From the NCBI GenBank assembly GCA_002350105.1, contig DEDT01000024.1, positions 1 through 47,132 on the forward strand: 47,132 nucleotides of DNA, read 5' to 3'. Shown here piece by piece: positions 31,507 to 40,632 of this stretch. The DNA comes from Selenomonadaceae bacterium UBA2897 (GTDB lineage: Bacteria > Bacillota > Negativicutes > Selenomonadales > Selenomonadaceae). How positions within the stretch are numbered: position 1 is the first letter of the stretch; each line of letters begins with the position of its first letter. Both the position numbers and the translations under genes were made by a program. The notes below the pieces were generated by a model. It saw only the letters and a list, made by a program, of their open reading frames with translations, was not told where the DNA came from and did not search any database.

Positions 31507-33125
31507 TGACACAGGATGTGGGAGTCAACGACCTCCCCTGGAAAATCGACTATAAACCAGAGCGTTGTACGATGTGCGGCAGCTGTGTGGCCAGCTGCTC
31601 CTTTAAGGCCATCAAGGTCGGCGTGCAGCGCCGCGATATGACGGTCTCGGTGGAGAACCAGCCGAAACCCGTGAAGCGCCATGAGGCGCGCCCCGTCATC
31701 ATGCAGGTGGCGAGTCTCACGGACTACTGCCGTGGCTGCGGCATCTGCGAGAAGGTCTGCCCGAACCAGGCCATCAAGCCCGTGCGCAATCCGGATACGC
31801 GCAAGACGCTGCTTTCGAAGGACAACGGCCCCATCAAGCGCGGCGGCCGTACGAACCTCAACGCGCAGCGTGCCCTCGACACTATCGTCGTCGGCCGTAT
31901 CTCCCAGATGACGGACCCGTCCCTCGATGCTGCCCGCCATACCTTCGATATGCGCGCGCCCTTTGGCCGCGTGCTTTCGGCGAAGCAGCTGCCGTTCAAG
32001 GTCGCGGACGGTAAGCTCGTGCCGGTCGGCCATACGCCGCCTGTGCATTGGATTTACCCGCTGATTTTCTCCGATATGTCCATCGGTGCTCTCTCCACGC
32101 GTGCGTGGGAGGCCGTGGCCATGGCTGTCGGCTATCTGAACGAGAAATACCATATCCCCGTGCGCATGAGCTCCGGCGAGGGCGGCATGCCGGTGAAACT
32201 CCTGGAATCCGACTATCTGAAATACTTCATCATCCAGATTGCCTCGGGCCATTTCGGCTGGAACCGTATCATCAAGGCCATGCCGCACATGGTCACGGAC
32301 CCGGCGGGCATCCTGATCAAAATCGGTCAGGGCGCGAAGCCGGGCGATGGCGGCCTGCTGCCGGAGGCCAAGGTGGCCGAGCACGTGCAGGCTATCCGCG
32401 GCGTACCGCGTGCGACGCTGGCTTCGCCCCCGAACCATCAGGGCTTGTACTCCATCGAGGAGTCGGTGCAAAAGATGCATCTCTCGATGAATGCGGCCTT
32501 CGGCTTCCGCGTGCCGGTCGCCATCAAGTGCGCGGCTTCCGCGACCTCCGTCTCCGTCTACAACAACTTGCTGCGCGACCCATATCATATCTGCGGCGGC
32601 TTCTTCATCGACGGCATTCAGGGCGGCACGGGCGCGGCCAATGAGGTCTCCCTCGACCATACGGGCCATCCGGTGGTCTCGAAGATCCGCGATTGCTATC
32701 TCGCGGCTGTGAAGCAGGGCCTGCAGGGCCAGATTCCCCTGTACGGCGGCGGCGGTATCGGCATGACCGGCAATGCGGCAGCCGATGCGTTCAAGATGAT
32801 GTGCCTCGGGGCCAACGGCGTGTTCTGCGGCAAGTTCCTCATCCAGTTGCTCGGCTGCATCGGCAACGAGCAGGGCCGCTGCAACTCCTGCAACACGGGC
32901 AAGTGCCCGATGGGTATCTGCTCGCAGGATCCGCGCCTCGTGAAACGCCTCGACATTGACCGCGGCGCCCAGAAGATTGTGGACTATGTCCTGACGTTCG
33001 ATAAAGAGCTCAAGAAACTCATGGCGCCTATCGGCAACAGCTCGCTGCCAATCGGCCGTAGCGATGCTTTAGTATCGACAGATAAGGCGGTCGCCGATCG
33101 CCTTGGAATCCAATATGTTTGCTGA
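31494..33125 (+). CDS. gltB: Glutamate synthase FMN-domain subunit with N-terminal ferredoxin
   Basis: A 543-residue central subunit converting 2-oxoglutarate plus ammonia to glutamate. Residues about 18-85 hold two 4Fe-4S motifs (CTMCGSCVASC and CRGCGICEKVC). The FMN-binding barrel follows: SSGEGGMPVKLLESDYLKY, GQGAKPGDGGLLP, DGIQGGTGAANE and the 3Fe-4S site CNSCNTGKCPMGIC. It lacks the amidotransferase and GXGXG domains, which are neighbouring genes. GGAGG precedes ATG 31494 inside the end of the upstream gene. The organisation matches ferredoxin-linked, split glutamate synthases of anaerobes. Confidence 0.92.
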   Translation: MQTVMTQDVGVNDLPWKIDYKPERCTMCGSCVASCSFKAIKVGVQRRDMTVSVENQPKPVKRHEARPVIMQVASLTDYCRGCGICEKVCPNQAIKPVRNPDTRKTLLSKDNGPIKRGGRTNLNAQRALDTIVVGRISQMTDPSLDAARHTFDMRAPFGRVLSAKQLPFKVADGKLVPVGHTPPVHWIYPLIFSDMSIGALSTRAWEAVAMAVGYLNEKYHIPVRMSSGEGGMPVKLLESDYLKYFIIQIASGHFGWNRIIKAMPHMVTDPAGILIKIGQGAKPGDGGLLPEAKVAEHVQAIRGVPRATLASPPNHQGLYSIEESVQKMHLSMNAAFGFRVPVAIKCAASATSVSVYNNLLRDPYHICGGFFIDGIQGGTGAANEVSLDHTGHPVVSKIRDCYLAAVKQGLQGQIPLYGGGGIGMTGNAAADAFKMMCLGANGVFCGKFLIQLLGCIGNEQGRCNSCNTGKCPMGICSQDPRLVKRLDIDRGAQKIVDYVLTFDKELKKLMAPIGNSSLPIGRSDALVSTDKAVADRLGIQYVC

Positions 33126-33146
33126 TGACGGGGAGGAGAGCCAGAT

Positions 33147-35489
33147 ATGTTTAAAATGGAAACCATGAAGGGCCATGAGCGCATGTCCACGCAGGATCTG
33201 CTCCTGGCTATCGGCAAAGCCGTAAAAGACGGCGAAACCGAGTTTGAAATCGCTGCCTCCGGTCAGCATGATATCGGCGGTCCATTATGGAATGCAGACG
33301 GTAAGCCGCTGCACTTCCACGTGACCAACCCTGGTCAGCGCGTGGGCTCGATGTGCATGCCGAATACGGAGATTTTCGTCGAGGGCTCGGCCTCGGCCGA
33401 TGTCGGCTGGCTGAACTCCGGCGGCATCATCACCGTCACGGGCGATGCGGGCGATACGGCGGGCCACTGTTCCTCGGGTGGCAAGATCTTTATCGGCGGC
33501 CGCGGCGGCACGCGTACGGGCTCGCTGATGAAGCACGATCCGCTCTATGAGGAGCCGGAGCTTTGGATTCTCAAGAATACGGGCTCCTTCGCCTTCGAGT
33601 TCATGGGCGGCGGCCGCGCCATCGTTTGCGGCGTGGACAGCGAGCAGTTCGACACCGTGCTGGGCGAGCGTCCTTGCGTCGGCATGGTGGGCGGTGTCGT
33701 CTACGTGCGCGGCACGGTGGATGATACGCTGCCGAAGGATATCCAGAAACTGCCGCTGGAGCAGGCCGATATCGACTTCCTCGCTGGCGGTATGGAGGAG
33801 TTCCTGCAGCACGTGAAGCGCACGGAGCTTGAGGCAGAGCTCACGGACTGGTCGCAGTGGCAGAAACTGGTGCCACTGACGCAGGCCGAGAAGAAAAAGC
33901 TCAATCAGGCGCCCGTCGATATGGCCTCGTTCCGCAAACGCGAGTGGGTCAAGGGCGGCATCTTCTCCGATGTCGCGCACGATGATTTCGCTGTGCATCC
34001 GACCATCAGCACGGGTCTCTACCGCCTGCGCGTGCCGAGCTGGGACAACGCGAAATACGCGGCGCCTTGTGAGTTCAACTGCCCGACGGGCATCCCGACG
34101 CAGCGCCGCTACGACCTCATCCGCCTCGGCAAGGTCGACGAGGCCGTCCAGCTGGAGCTCGACTACACGCCGTTCCCCGGTTCCGTCTGCGGCTCGGTCT
34201 GCCCGAACCCCTGCATGGATGCCTGCACGCGCGGTACGATCGACGAGCCCATTCAGATCGGCCCTCTGGGTTATCTCTCCGCCTTCACGAAGGTGGAGCC
34301 GCCGAAAGAGCACACGGGCAAGAAAATCGCCATTGTGGGCGGCGGCGTGGCCGGTCTCTCGGCAGCCTGGCAGCTGGCGCGCAAGGGACACAGCGTAACG
34401 GTCTACGATGAGGCGAAGCACATCGGCGGCAAGCTGGAGCAGGTTATCCCGCGCGGCCGTCTGCATCATGAGCTGCTGGAGTCTGAGCTGAAGCGCATCC
34501 AGAGCGTCGGCGTCGAGTTCGTCGAGAACTGCAAGGTCGACAAAGCGAAGTTCGCCGAGCTGCAGCAGGAGAGCGATGCGGTCATCGTGGCAACGGGCGG
34601 CACGAAGTCCCGTTACTTCAACTGGGAAGGCGTCGAGAACCTTACCATGGGTCTCGAATACCTCAAGGCCATCAACCGTGGCGAGCATCCGGCGACGGGC
34701 AAGCGCGTCGTCGTCATCGGTGCCGGCAACTCCGGCATGGATACCTGTCGCGGCGCCTATGACATGGGTGCCGAGTCCGTCATCGCCGTCGACGTGCAGA
34801 AGCCGGCAGCTTTCCCGAAGGAAATCGCCTACGTGGAAAGTTGCGGCGGCAAGCTCGTCTGGCCGTTCTTCACCACGAAGATTACCAAAGAGGGCGTCTA
34901 TGCCAACGACGGCCGCTTCATCCCGGCCGATCAGGTCATCGTCTCCATTGGCGAGGAGCCGGTGCTCGATTTCCTGCCCGATGATGACCACATCAGGAAG
35001 TTCCGCGGCAGCTGGCTCATTCCGGACAAGAACCAGAGTATCCTGCCGGGCGTCTTCACGGCCGGCGATACGATCAAGCCAGGCCGCCTGACCGACGCCA
35101 TCGGCAGCGGCCGCAAGGCCGCCTGGGCGGTGGAGCAGTACCTCGCGGGCACGGACGAGCCGTTCCCGCAGAAACAGCGGATCCCGGCCGACCGCCTCGC
35201 GAAGGCCTACTTCGAGCGCTGCCATCACTGCGAGCTCGGCGACCCTGTGGACGACCACACGCGCTGCGTGAGCTGCGGCACCTGCCGCGACTGCAAGATG
35301 TGCCTCGAGAGCTGCCCGCAGAAAGCCATCACGCGCATCGAGCATGAGGACGGTTCCTGGGAGTACCAGAGTGACCCGAATCGTTGCATCGGCTGCGGCA
35401 TCTGCGCCGGCGTCTGCCCCTGCGGCGTCTGGACCATCCAGGACAACCCGGAGCCCATCAAGATGTACTCCACGGGCCAGAAAGCCTGA
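33147..35489 (+). CDS. gltD: Fused GXGXG / GltD-like FAD oxidoreductase subunit of glutamate synthase
   Basis: A 780-residue fusion. The N-terminal ~230 residues are the GXGXG beta-helix of GltB (repeats such as GGIITVTGDAGDTAGHC and GGKIFIGGRGG). The middle is GltD-like: CEFNCPTGIPTQRR and CPNPCMDACTRG cysteine clusters, then FAD and NAD(P) folds KIAIVGGGVAGLSAAWQLA and VVVIGAGNSGMD. The C-terminus has CVSCGTCRDCKMCLESC and CIGCGICAGVC ferredoxin motifs. It would pass electrons from NAD(P)H or ferredoxin to the FMN subunit. It lies 21 bp after gltB and ends the operon at the parS palindrome. Confidence 0.9.
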   Translation: MFKMETMKGHERMSTQDLLLAIGKAVKDGETEFEIAASGQHDIGGPLWNADGKPLHFHVTNPGQRVGSMCMPNTEIFVEGSASADVGWLNSGGIITVTGDAGDTAGHCSSGGKIFIGGRGGTRTGSLMKHDPLYEEPELWILKNTGSFAFEFMGGGRAIVCGVDSEQFDTVLGERPCVGMVGGVVYVRGTVDDTLPKDIQKLPLEQADIDFLAGGMEEFLQHVKRTELEAELTDWSQWQKLVPLTQAEKKKLNQAPVDMASFRKREWVKGGIFSDVAHDDFAVHPTISTGLYRLRVPSWDNAKYAAPCEFNCPTGIPTQRRYDLIRLGKVDEAVQLELDYTPFPGSVCGSVCPNPCMDACTRGTIDEPIQIGPLGYLSAFTKVEPPKEHTGKKIAIVGGGVAGLSAAWQLARKGHSVTVYDEAKHIGGKLEQVIPRGRLHHELLESELKRIQSVGVEFVENCKVDKAKFAELQQESDAVIVATGGTKSRYFNWEGVENLTMGLEYLKAINRGEHPATGKRVVVIGAGNSGMDTCRGAYDMGAESVIAVDVQKPAAFPKEIAYVESCGGKLVWPFFTTKITKEGVYANDGRFIPADQVIVSIGEEPVLDFLPDDDHIRKFRGSWLIPDKNQSILPGVFTAGDTIKPGRLTDAIGSGRKAAWAVEQYLAGTDEPFPQKQRIPADRLAKAYFERCHHCELGDPVDDHTRCVSCGTCRDCKMCLESCPQKAITRIEHEDGSWEYQSDPNRCIGCGICAGVCPCGVWTIQDNPEPIKMYSTGQKA

Positions 35490-35544
35490 TTCATTCCTTC
35501 CATCGATAATATCCCTACTATTTCCTATACTATTACCCGTTATA

Positions 35545-35590
35545 AAAGGCCAGCGGCAATGTTTCACGTGAAACATTGCCGCTGGCCTTT
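35545..35590. terminator. 46-bp perfect palindrome: parS site 8 inside a bidirectional terminator
   Basis: The central 16 bp (35560-35575) are the perfect palindromic parS TGTTTCACGTGAAACA. It is extended on both sides by AAAGGCCAGCGGCAA and its exact complement, giving a 46-bp uninterrupted inverted repeat. It lies between the convergent glutamate synthase and esterase genes. RNA from either strand would form a very strong hairpin ending in A/U runs (AAA/TTT), so it should also terminate transcription. Confidence 0.9.
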
Positions 35591-35606
35591 GCATTTTGCT
35601 GAAGTG

Positions 35607-36674
35607 TTATTTCTTCAGATATTTGTCGAACCAGTTCGTGATGATGTCGAAGATGGACTCCTGCTCCCAGTAGACGCCGCCGTGGGCTGCGCCCTTGACG
35701 AGGTAGCGCTCGGTGGGGATGCCGGCCTTGTGCAGGGCCTGATAGACGAGGTCCGTCTGGCTTGGGGAGACCGTGGTGTCGGCCGTACCGTGCATGAAGA
35801 GCGTCGGGGCGCTGGTCTTGCTGATGTAGGTGATGGGGTTGGCGGCTTTTACGTTTTCCGGGTGTGCCAGCACGCCACCATCGACACCGCCGAATACCGG
35901 TGAGCCATTGACCCAGAGGGCCTCGGTAGCACCGGCGGAGGCGTGGCCCTGCTGGTTTTCTTTGCTGTAGTCGCTGCCGACCTGGGAGAGGTCGGAGAGG
36001 CCGTAGAGATCGACGGCGGCCTGGATGTCGCTCGTGACGTTCAGGTTATCGCCCTTGTCGAACTGCGTCGTGCCGCTGGAGGTGCCCATGAAGGCGGAGA
36101 GGTAGCCACCGGCACTGCCACCGACGACGCCGACATGGTTTGGATCAATGCCGAACTGGTCCGCATGGGCCTTGAGGAAGCGAACGGCGGCCTTCACGTC
36201 CTCCAGTGGCTGCGGGAAGCGGGCCTGCGGGGCGACGCGGTATTCGATGCTCGCGACGACGTAGCCGGCTTCTGCGAGGTGCATGCGCAGCTGGATGTCG
36301 TTATCCTTGTTTGCGTTGACGAAGCCACCGCCCGTCACGAAGACGATGGCGGGCAGCTTCTCCTTGACCTGCGGCTGCAGGATATCCATTGGCATGGCGA
36401 CATTCGGGAAGCCGCGCTTCGGCACCTGTTCATAGATGACGTTGGAGATCTGCTGGATTTTCGGGTCCTTGATCTTGACCTCGATGGTCTTGGAGGGAGC
36501 CTTATCCTTCAAGTTGGCCGTTGCCGCGTCGAGCGTGATTGTCGTGTTGGTCGGTTTGACATAGTCGGCGCCCAGCGGCGTGACCTTGGCGACGGCGCTG
36601 GTCATGGTGGAACCGGTCAACATGAGGCCGGAGACAAGCAGTGCGGTGAGCAGCATGCGTTTTTTGTTCTGCAT
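35607..36674 (-). CDS. Exported alpha/beta-hydrolase (esterase/lipase-like)
   Basis: A 355-residue protein with a signal peptide (basic MQNKKR, hydrophobic core, cleavage likely AVA-K at 29-30). The catalytic domain shows an oxyanion-like TGGGFVN near 114-120 and the nucleophile elbow GGSAGG with S187. An Asp lies in HGTADTTVSPSQ and a His in GAAHGG. The pattern is that of carboxylesterase/acetyl-xylan-type BD-FAE hydrolases with a substituted HGGG motif. The substrate is unknown. GGGAGG precedes ATG 36674. Confidence 0.85.
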   Translation of the reverse strand: MQNKKRMLLTALLVSGLMLTGSTMTSAVAKVTPLGADYVKPTNTTITLDAATANLKDKAPSKTIEVKIKDPKIQQISNVIYEQVPKRGFPNVAMPMDILQPQVKEKLPAIVFVTGGGFVNANKDNDIQLRMHLAEAGYVVASIEYRVAPQARFPQPLEDVKAAVRFLKAHADQFGIDPNHVGVVGGSAGGYLSAFMGTSSGTTQFDKGDNLNVTSDIQAAVDLYGLSDLSQVGSDYSKENQQGHASAGATEALWVNGSPVFGGVDGGVLAHPENVKAANPITYISKTSAPTLFMHGTADTTVSPSQTDLVYQALHKAGIPTERYLVKGAAHGGVYWEQESIFDIITNWFDKYLKK

Positions 36675-36719
36675 AAAGATATCCTCCCATTCTTAGCAAT
36701 ACTTGATAATCATGGCTCC

Positions 36720-36747
36720 ATCTTACCATGTTTCCCCTCGGCGTCAA
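36720..36747 (-). promoter_or_regulatory. Probable esterase promoter
   Basis: On the minus strand TTGACG (36747-36742), a 16-bp spacer and TAAGAT (36725-36720) lie about 45 bp upstream of the esterase start. Confidence 0.5.
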
Positions 36748-36856
36748 TGGTTAACGATACAGGCAGGGGGCGGGGCGTTTGTAGGATACTCCAAAAGCTT
36801 TAGCAGGTGGGGCTGATGCACAGGCAGGTCTGCTGTACAGGCGTGATGGCACAAAG

Positions 36857-36897
36857 GGAAAAGGCCGTACCAGCTGGATGAAAGCGGTACGGCCCTT
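36857..36897 (-). terminator. Terminator of the 55-residue ORF
   Basis: A perfect 9-bp stem GGCCGTACC/GGTACGGCC, extended by a few bases. On the minus strand it is followed by TTTTCCCTTT, 76 bp beyond the small ORF stop. Confidence 0.75.
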
Positions 36898-36973
36898 TGG
36901 GGAGTGTATGGACTATTGGATGATGTGTGTGATGGATATATGGAATGGATGGGTTTGTTCAGGGCAGCCGTTA

Positions 36974-37141
36974 TCAGCGGTTGATGTCGATATCGGCGGA
37001 GTGGCAATCCTTGAGGCTTTGCGGGTCCACGTTCGTGTAGATGCCCGGCTGTTCCGTGGCGTACATCTTCGTGTAGTTCTCGTTCTCCGTCAGGATATCC
37101 TTCGTGTAGCTCTTTACGTGATCAAACCATAACTGCATCAT
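36974..37141 (-). CDS. 55-residue small protein of unknown function
   Basis: This ORF begins MMQLWFDHVKSYTKDILTEN and ends CHSADIDINR, with GAGAGG 6 bases before the ATG and a good terminator downstream. Composition is ordinary, polar and slightly acidic, with no membrane segment. It has a single Cys. Codon use resembles that of neighbouring genes. It is divergent from the LysR-type regulator 170 bp away, so the regulator may control it. I do not recognise the family. Confidence 0.65.
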   Translation of the reverse strand: MMQLWFDHVKSYTKDILTENENYTKMYATEQPGIYTNVDPQSLKDCHSADIDINR

Positions 37142-37311
37142 GATAACCTCTCCTTTTCTATATGTGTCATTTATTCTTATTTGGCTCCTTCATTTGTCTA
37201 TATTATGGCATGGAGGAAAGATTTTGTAAAATACAACTATTTTATCCTATATAGTCTTTCTTTATGGATGCGTGCTATAATAGGCCTAACGAAGCCGAAG
37301 GAGGGGTGCAC

Positions 37312-38190
37312 ATGACGTTGATTCAGATGCGCTATTTTGCCGAGGTCTGCCACTGGCAGAACATCACCAAGGCGGCGGAGCAGCTGCATGTCTCGCAGCC
37401 GACGATCAGCGTGGCATTGCGGGCCCTGGAGGAGGAGACAGAGCTGCAGCTCTTCCAGCGTGAGGGGCGCAAGCTCATGCTGACGAGCGACGGCGGCCGC
37501 CTGCTGGGCAAGGTCACGCATATTCTGGAGCAGATGAGGCAGCTGGAGGAGGATGTGCATGCGATGGCACATCACCGCAACCTTATCCGCATGGCATTGC
37601 CGCTGCAGCTCGGCACGCAGTTCCTGCCGCAGATTCTGGGGGAGTTCCATCAGCTACATCCGGAGCTAGAACTGGATATCATCGAGTCGGGCGGCATCAG
37701 CGCACTGCAGATGATCGAGGAGGAAAAGCTCGACATCGCGCTCACGAACTATGAGACGGGCAGCAATCCGAAGCTGGACTACGAGCAGCTATCCACCTGC
37801 GAAATCTGTTTTGTGACTTATCCGGAGCACCCGTTGGCCGGGCGGAAAAGTGTAAGTTGTGAGGATTTGGCGGAGGAACCGCTGGTGATGCTTGACAGCA
37901 GCTTTTTAGTATATCAGGAGATTCACGAACTCTATGCCAGGCATAACAAGCAACCACGGGTGATTCACTATTCACCGTACCTGCATACGATCAAGAACCT
38001 GGTCAGACATCAGCTTGGGTCAACGTTCCTGGCACGGCCTGCCATTCTGCCTGATGATCATCTGGCTGTCGTCTCTTTGACGGAGCCGATTCTGCTCAAG
38101 TCCGGCATCATCACGAAAAAGGGGCGCCCGCTCTATGCCGATGATAAGGTGCTCATCCATTATCTGCAGGACATCACGCGGAAACTTTGA
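37312..38190 (+). CDS. LysR-family transcriptional regulator
   Basis: A 292-residue regulator. The N-terminal winged helix reads MRYFAEVCHWQNITKAAEQLHVSQPTISVALRALE, followed by the linker helix and a substrate-binding domain (IRMALPLQLGTQFLPQILGEF). ATG 37312 has GGAGGGG; the longer frame start at 37264 does not. It precedes ubiX by 82 bp, and the divergent small ORF shares its upstream region. LysR members often regulate a divergent or adjacent gene, so the small ORF and ubiX are candidate targets. Confidence 0.92.
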   Translation: MTLIQMRYFAEVCHWQNITKAAEQLHVSQPTISVALRALEEETELQLFQREGRKLMLTSDGGRLLGKVTHILEQMRQLEEDVHAMAHHRNLIRMALPLQLGTQFLPQILGEFHQLHPELELDIIESGGISALQMIEEEKLDIALTNYETGSNPKLDYEQLSTCEICFVTYPEHPLAGRKSVSCEDLAEEPLVMLDSSFLVYQEIHELYARHNKQPRVIHYSPYLHTIKNLVRHQLGSTFLARPAILPDDHLAVVSLTEPILLKSGIITKKGRPLYADDKVLIHYLQDITRKL

Positions 38191-38271
38191 GGCTTCGGTC
38201 ACAGACGGCAAGGGTCAGGTTATTCATTGACTTTATCAACCACATTTTTAAGAAAGCGAAGGAGCCATTTT

Positions 38272-38835
38272 ATGCAACGTTTGATTGTCGGCATCTCAGG
38301 CGCCAGCGGCGTCATCATGGGCTATCGTCTGCTGCAGGCCCTGCAGGATGTACCCGATATCGAGACCCATCTCGTCATCACGGAGGGCGCGGCGCGCAAT
38401 TTCGCCTGCGAGACGGAGCTGGCGCTCACGGATGTCCAGGCGCTTGCCGATGTCGTCTATGACAATCAGGATCTAGCGGCAGCTATCGCCAGCGGCTCCT
38501 TCGAGACGGCCGGCATGATCATCATGCCCTGCAGCATGGCCTCCGTCGCGGGCATCGCCAACGGGTTCGCCACGAACCTGCTGCTGCGGGCGGCGGATGT
38601 CTGCCTGAAGGAAGAACGGCGTCTCGTGCTCGTGCCGCGGGAAACGCCGCTCTCCCGCCTGCATCTGCGCAATCTCAGTATAGCATCGGAGCTCGGCTGC
38701 ACCATCATCCCGCCCATGCTCACCTTTTACAACGGTGCGGATACCGTCGAAAAGCAGGTCGATCACATCATCGGCAAGGTGCTGAAACGCTTCGGCATTG
38801 ACTATCACGCGTTCCGTCCCTGGCAGGGACGCTGA
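38272..38835 (+). CDS. ubiX: UbiX-like flavin prenyltransferase
   Basis: A 187-residue flavoprotein that makes prenylated FMN for UbiD-type decarboxylases. It starts MQRLIVGISGASGVIMGYRLL. The pocket segments GMIIMPCSMASVAGIANG, LVLVPRETPLSRLHLRNLSIASELG and IIPPMLTFYN are present. AAGGAG precedes ATG 38272. No ubiD-like decarboxylase is in the window, so the consumer of the cofactor is elsewhere. A strong terminator follows. Confidence 0.93.
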   Translation: MQRLIVGISGASGVIMGYRLLQALQDVPDIETHLVITEGAARNFACETELALTDVQALADVVYDNQDLAAAIASGSFETAGMIIMPCSMASVAGIANGFATNLLLRAADVCLKEERRLVLVPRETPLSRLHLRNLSIASELGCTIIPPMLTFYNGADTVEKQVDHIIGKVLKRFGIDYHAFRPWQGR

Positions 38836-38858
38836 AATACAAGTTCATTTTAGATAGC

Positions 38859-38904
38859 AAAAGACGCCTTCATCCGGCTCATGCCGGAATGGAAGGCGTC
38901 TTTT
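38859..38904. terminator. Bidirectional terminator between ubiX and the acyl-CoA ligase
   Basis: AAAAGACGCCTTC...CCGG pairs with CCGG...GAAGGCGTCTTTT around a short loop, giving A/U tails on both strands between convergent genes. Confidence 0.88.
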
Positions 38905-38937
38905 CGGACTATCGCCGATAGGTTATGTTATCAGAAG

Positions 38938-40449
38938 TTATTTCGTAGCCTTTTTTGCCGCTTTTGCCTCTTTTTCCTCCATGAACTGTTTGAGAATCAG
39001 ACGCTTGGCGATTTTGCCGGTTGAGGTGCGCGGCAGCTTATCGAGGATATGGAACTCGCGCGGGATCTTGTAGAGCGCGAGGTTTTTCTGCAGGAATTTT
39101 TTCAGCAGGCGAACCTCGACAGTCTGGCCCTCGCGCACGCTGTAGAAGCAGGCGCCGGCCTGGCCGCGGATCTTGTCCTCGATGCCGATAACGGCGACCT
39201 CATCGATGCCCGGGAACTGGTAGATGAGCTCCTCGACCTCGCGCGGGTAGATGTTCTCGCCCATGCTGATGATCATGTCCTTGATGCGGTCGATGATGAA
39301 GTAGTAGCCGTTCTCGTCGACCTTCATCACGTCGGCCGTATGCAGCCAGCCGCCGCGCATGACATCGCTCGTGACGTCCGGCAGGTTCCAGTAGCCGAGC
39401 ATGACGTTGCCGCCTTTGATGATGAGCTCGCCCGGCTCGCCCACGGGGACCGGGTCACCGTTCGGATCGACGATCTTGTATTCGAGGTACGGGAGACCCG
39501 TGCCGATGGAGCCAGAGACCGGATGACCTGGTTTCGTCAGCGTGACCAGTGGCGAAGCCTCGGAGAGGCCGTAGCCCTCGCTGATGTCGATGCCGAATTT
39601 CGCCTGGAACTCCTTCTCAATCTGCACGGGCAGCGGTGCGCCGCCGGAGATGACGATGCGCACGGAGGCCATGTCCTCGGGCTTGGCGAGCTTCGTGAGC
39701 AGGCTGCAGATCGAGGGGACGATATAGAGGTGGTTGATTTTCTCCTCGCGGATGACCGTGATGGTCTCTTTCGGCGTGAAGGAATCGAGGATGACCGTCT
39801 CGGCGCCGCAGTAGAGCGGGTAGAGTACGGAGAGCGTCCAGCCGAAAGCGTGATACATCGGCAATACGCAGAGGATATGGTCCTCGCTGTTGCAACCGAT
39901 GACGGCGATCTGCTGGCGCACGTTGATGATGAGGTTGCGGTGCGAGAGCACGGCGCCCTTCGGATTGCCCGTCGTGCCGGAGGTGTAGATGATGCATACC
40001 GGGCTGTCCTCATCGAACTCGGCCGGCAGCGCCGGGGCCTCGGGTACGAAGTCGTCCTGCTTGCCGGCGAGGCGGATATCGTGCTGGATGACGGGCATGT
40101 CGCAGCGCAGCTGTGCCATGGCATCGACGAGGTCGAGCGGCTGATAGGTCAGCACGTGCTTCGCGCCAGAATCCTTGAGGATGTAGGCGATTTCGCGGCT
40201 GCTCAGCTGGAAGTTGATGGGCACGGCGATGGCACCCAGCGCGGCGATGCCGAAGTAGGCGCAGATGTAGTCTGCGCTGTTGCGGGAGAAGATGGCCACG
40301 CGGTCACCCTGGCGCACGCCCGCCGCGTAGAGTTTGTTGCGGCAGTTGTGCACGAGCTCGCCCAGCTCTTTATAGGTAATGCGGCGCTCGTGGTCGATGA
40401 CGGCGATGGCGTCTGGTTTACCCTGGGATACTAATTCATGTACGAACAT
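38938..40449 (-). CDS. AMP-forming acyl-CoA synthetase (long-chain fatty acid ligase type)
   Basis: A 503-residue ANL-superfamily enzyme. The P-loop-like IYTSGTTGNPKGAVLSH, the A5-type GYGLSEASPLVTL, the hinge YYFIIDRIKDMIISMGENIYPREVEE and the C-terminal catalytic lysine in RTSTGKIAKR are all present. It would activate a fatty or aromatic acid to an acyl-AMP and then acyl-CoA. The actual substrate cannot be read. ATG 40449 has AAGGAG; the upstream ATG at 40476 does not. The C-terminus is Lys/Ala-rich. Confidence 0.88.
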   Translation of the reverse strand: MFVHELVSQGKPDAIAVIDHERRITYKELGELVHNCRNKLYAAGVRQGDRVAIFSRNSADYICAYFGIAALGAIAVPINFQLSSREIAYILKDSGAKHVLTYQPLDLVDAMAQLRCDMPVIQHDIRLAGKQDDFVPEAPALPAEFDEDSPVCIIYTSGTTGNPKGAVLSHRNLIINVRQQIAVIGCNSEDHILCVLPMYHAFGWTLSVLYPLYCGAETVILDSFTPKETITVIREEKINHLYIVPSICSLLTKLAKPEDMASVRIVISGGAPLPVQIEKEFQAKFGIDISEGYGLSEASPLVTLTKPGHPVSGSIGTGLPYLEYKIVDPNGDPVPVGEPGELIIKGGNVMLGYWNLPDVTSDVMRGGWLHTADVMKVDENGYYFIIDRIKDMIISMGENIYPREVEELIYQFPGIDEVAVIGIEDKIRGQAGACFYSVREGQTVEVRLLKKFLQKNLALYKIPREFHILDKLPRTSTGKIAKRLILKQFMEEKEAKAAKKATK

Positions 40450-40523
40450 GGTTTTCTCCTTATCTTCAAGATTCATGCATCGGATCGTCCGGAGACCACC
40501 CGATGCGGTGGAACGATGCCTAA

Positions 40524-40552
40524 ATTTTATACCAGGTACTAAAAAAAGTCAA
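40524..40552 (-). promoter_or_regulatory. Promoter of the acyl-CoA ligase gene
   Basis: On the minus strand TTGACT (40552-40547), a 17-bp spacer and TAAAAT (40529-40524), about 75 bp before the start codon. Confidence 0.6.
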
Positions 40553-40632
40553 AAGAAAAATCGTTACCCAGGGATTAAATTTGTGTGACGGTGGGAATTT
40601 GACGTAAAGCAGGAAAATTTTTCAAATTTTTA

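Noticed and set aside
33301..33330. CCACGTGACC as another parS
   Set aside because: Only the central CACGTG matches; flanking bases do not fit TGTTTCACGTGNAACA.
33285..35594. 769-codon minus-strand frame opposite the glutamate synthase fusion gene
   Set aside because: Antisense shadow with Arg/Ala/His-rich composition; the plus-strand gene is unambiguous.
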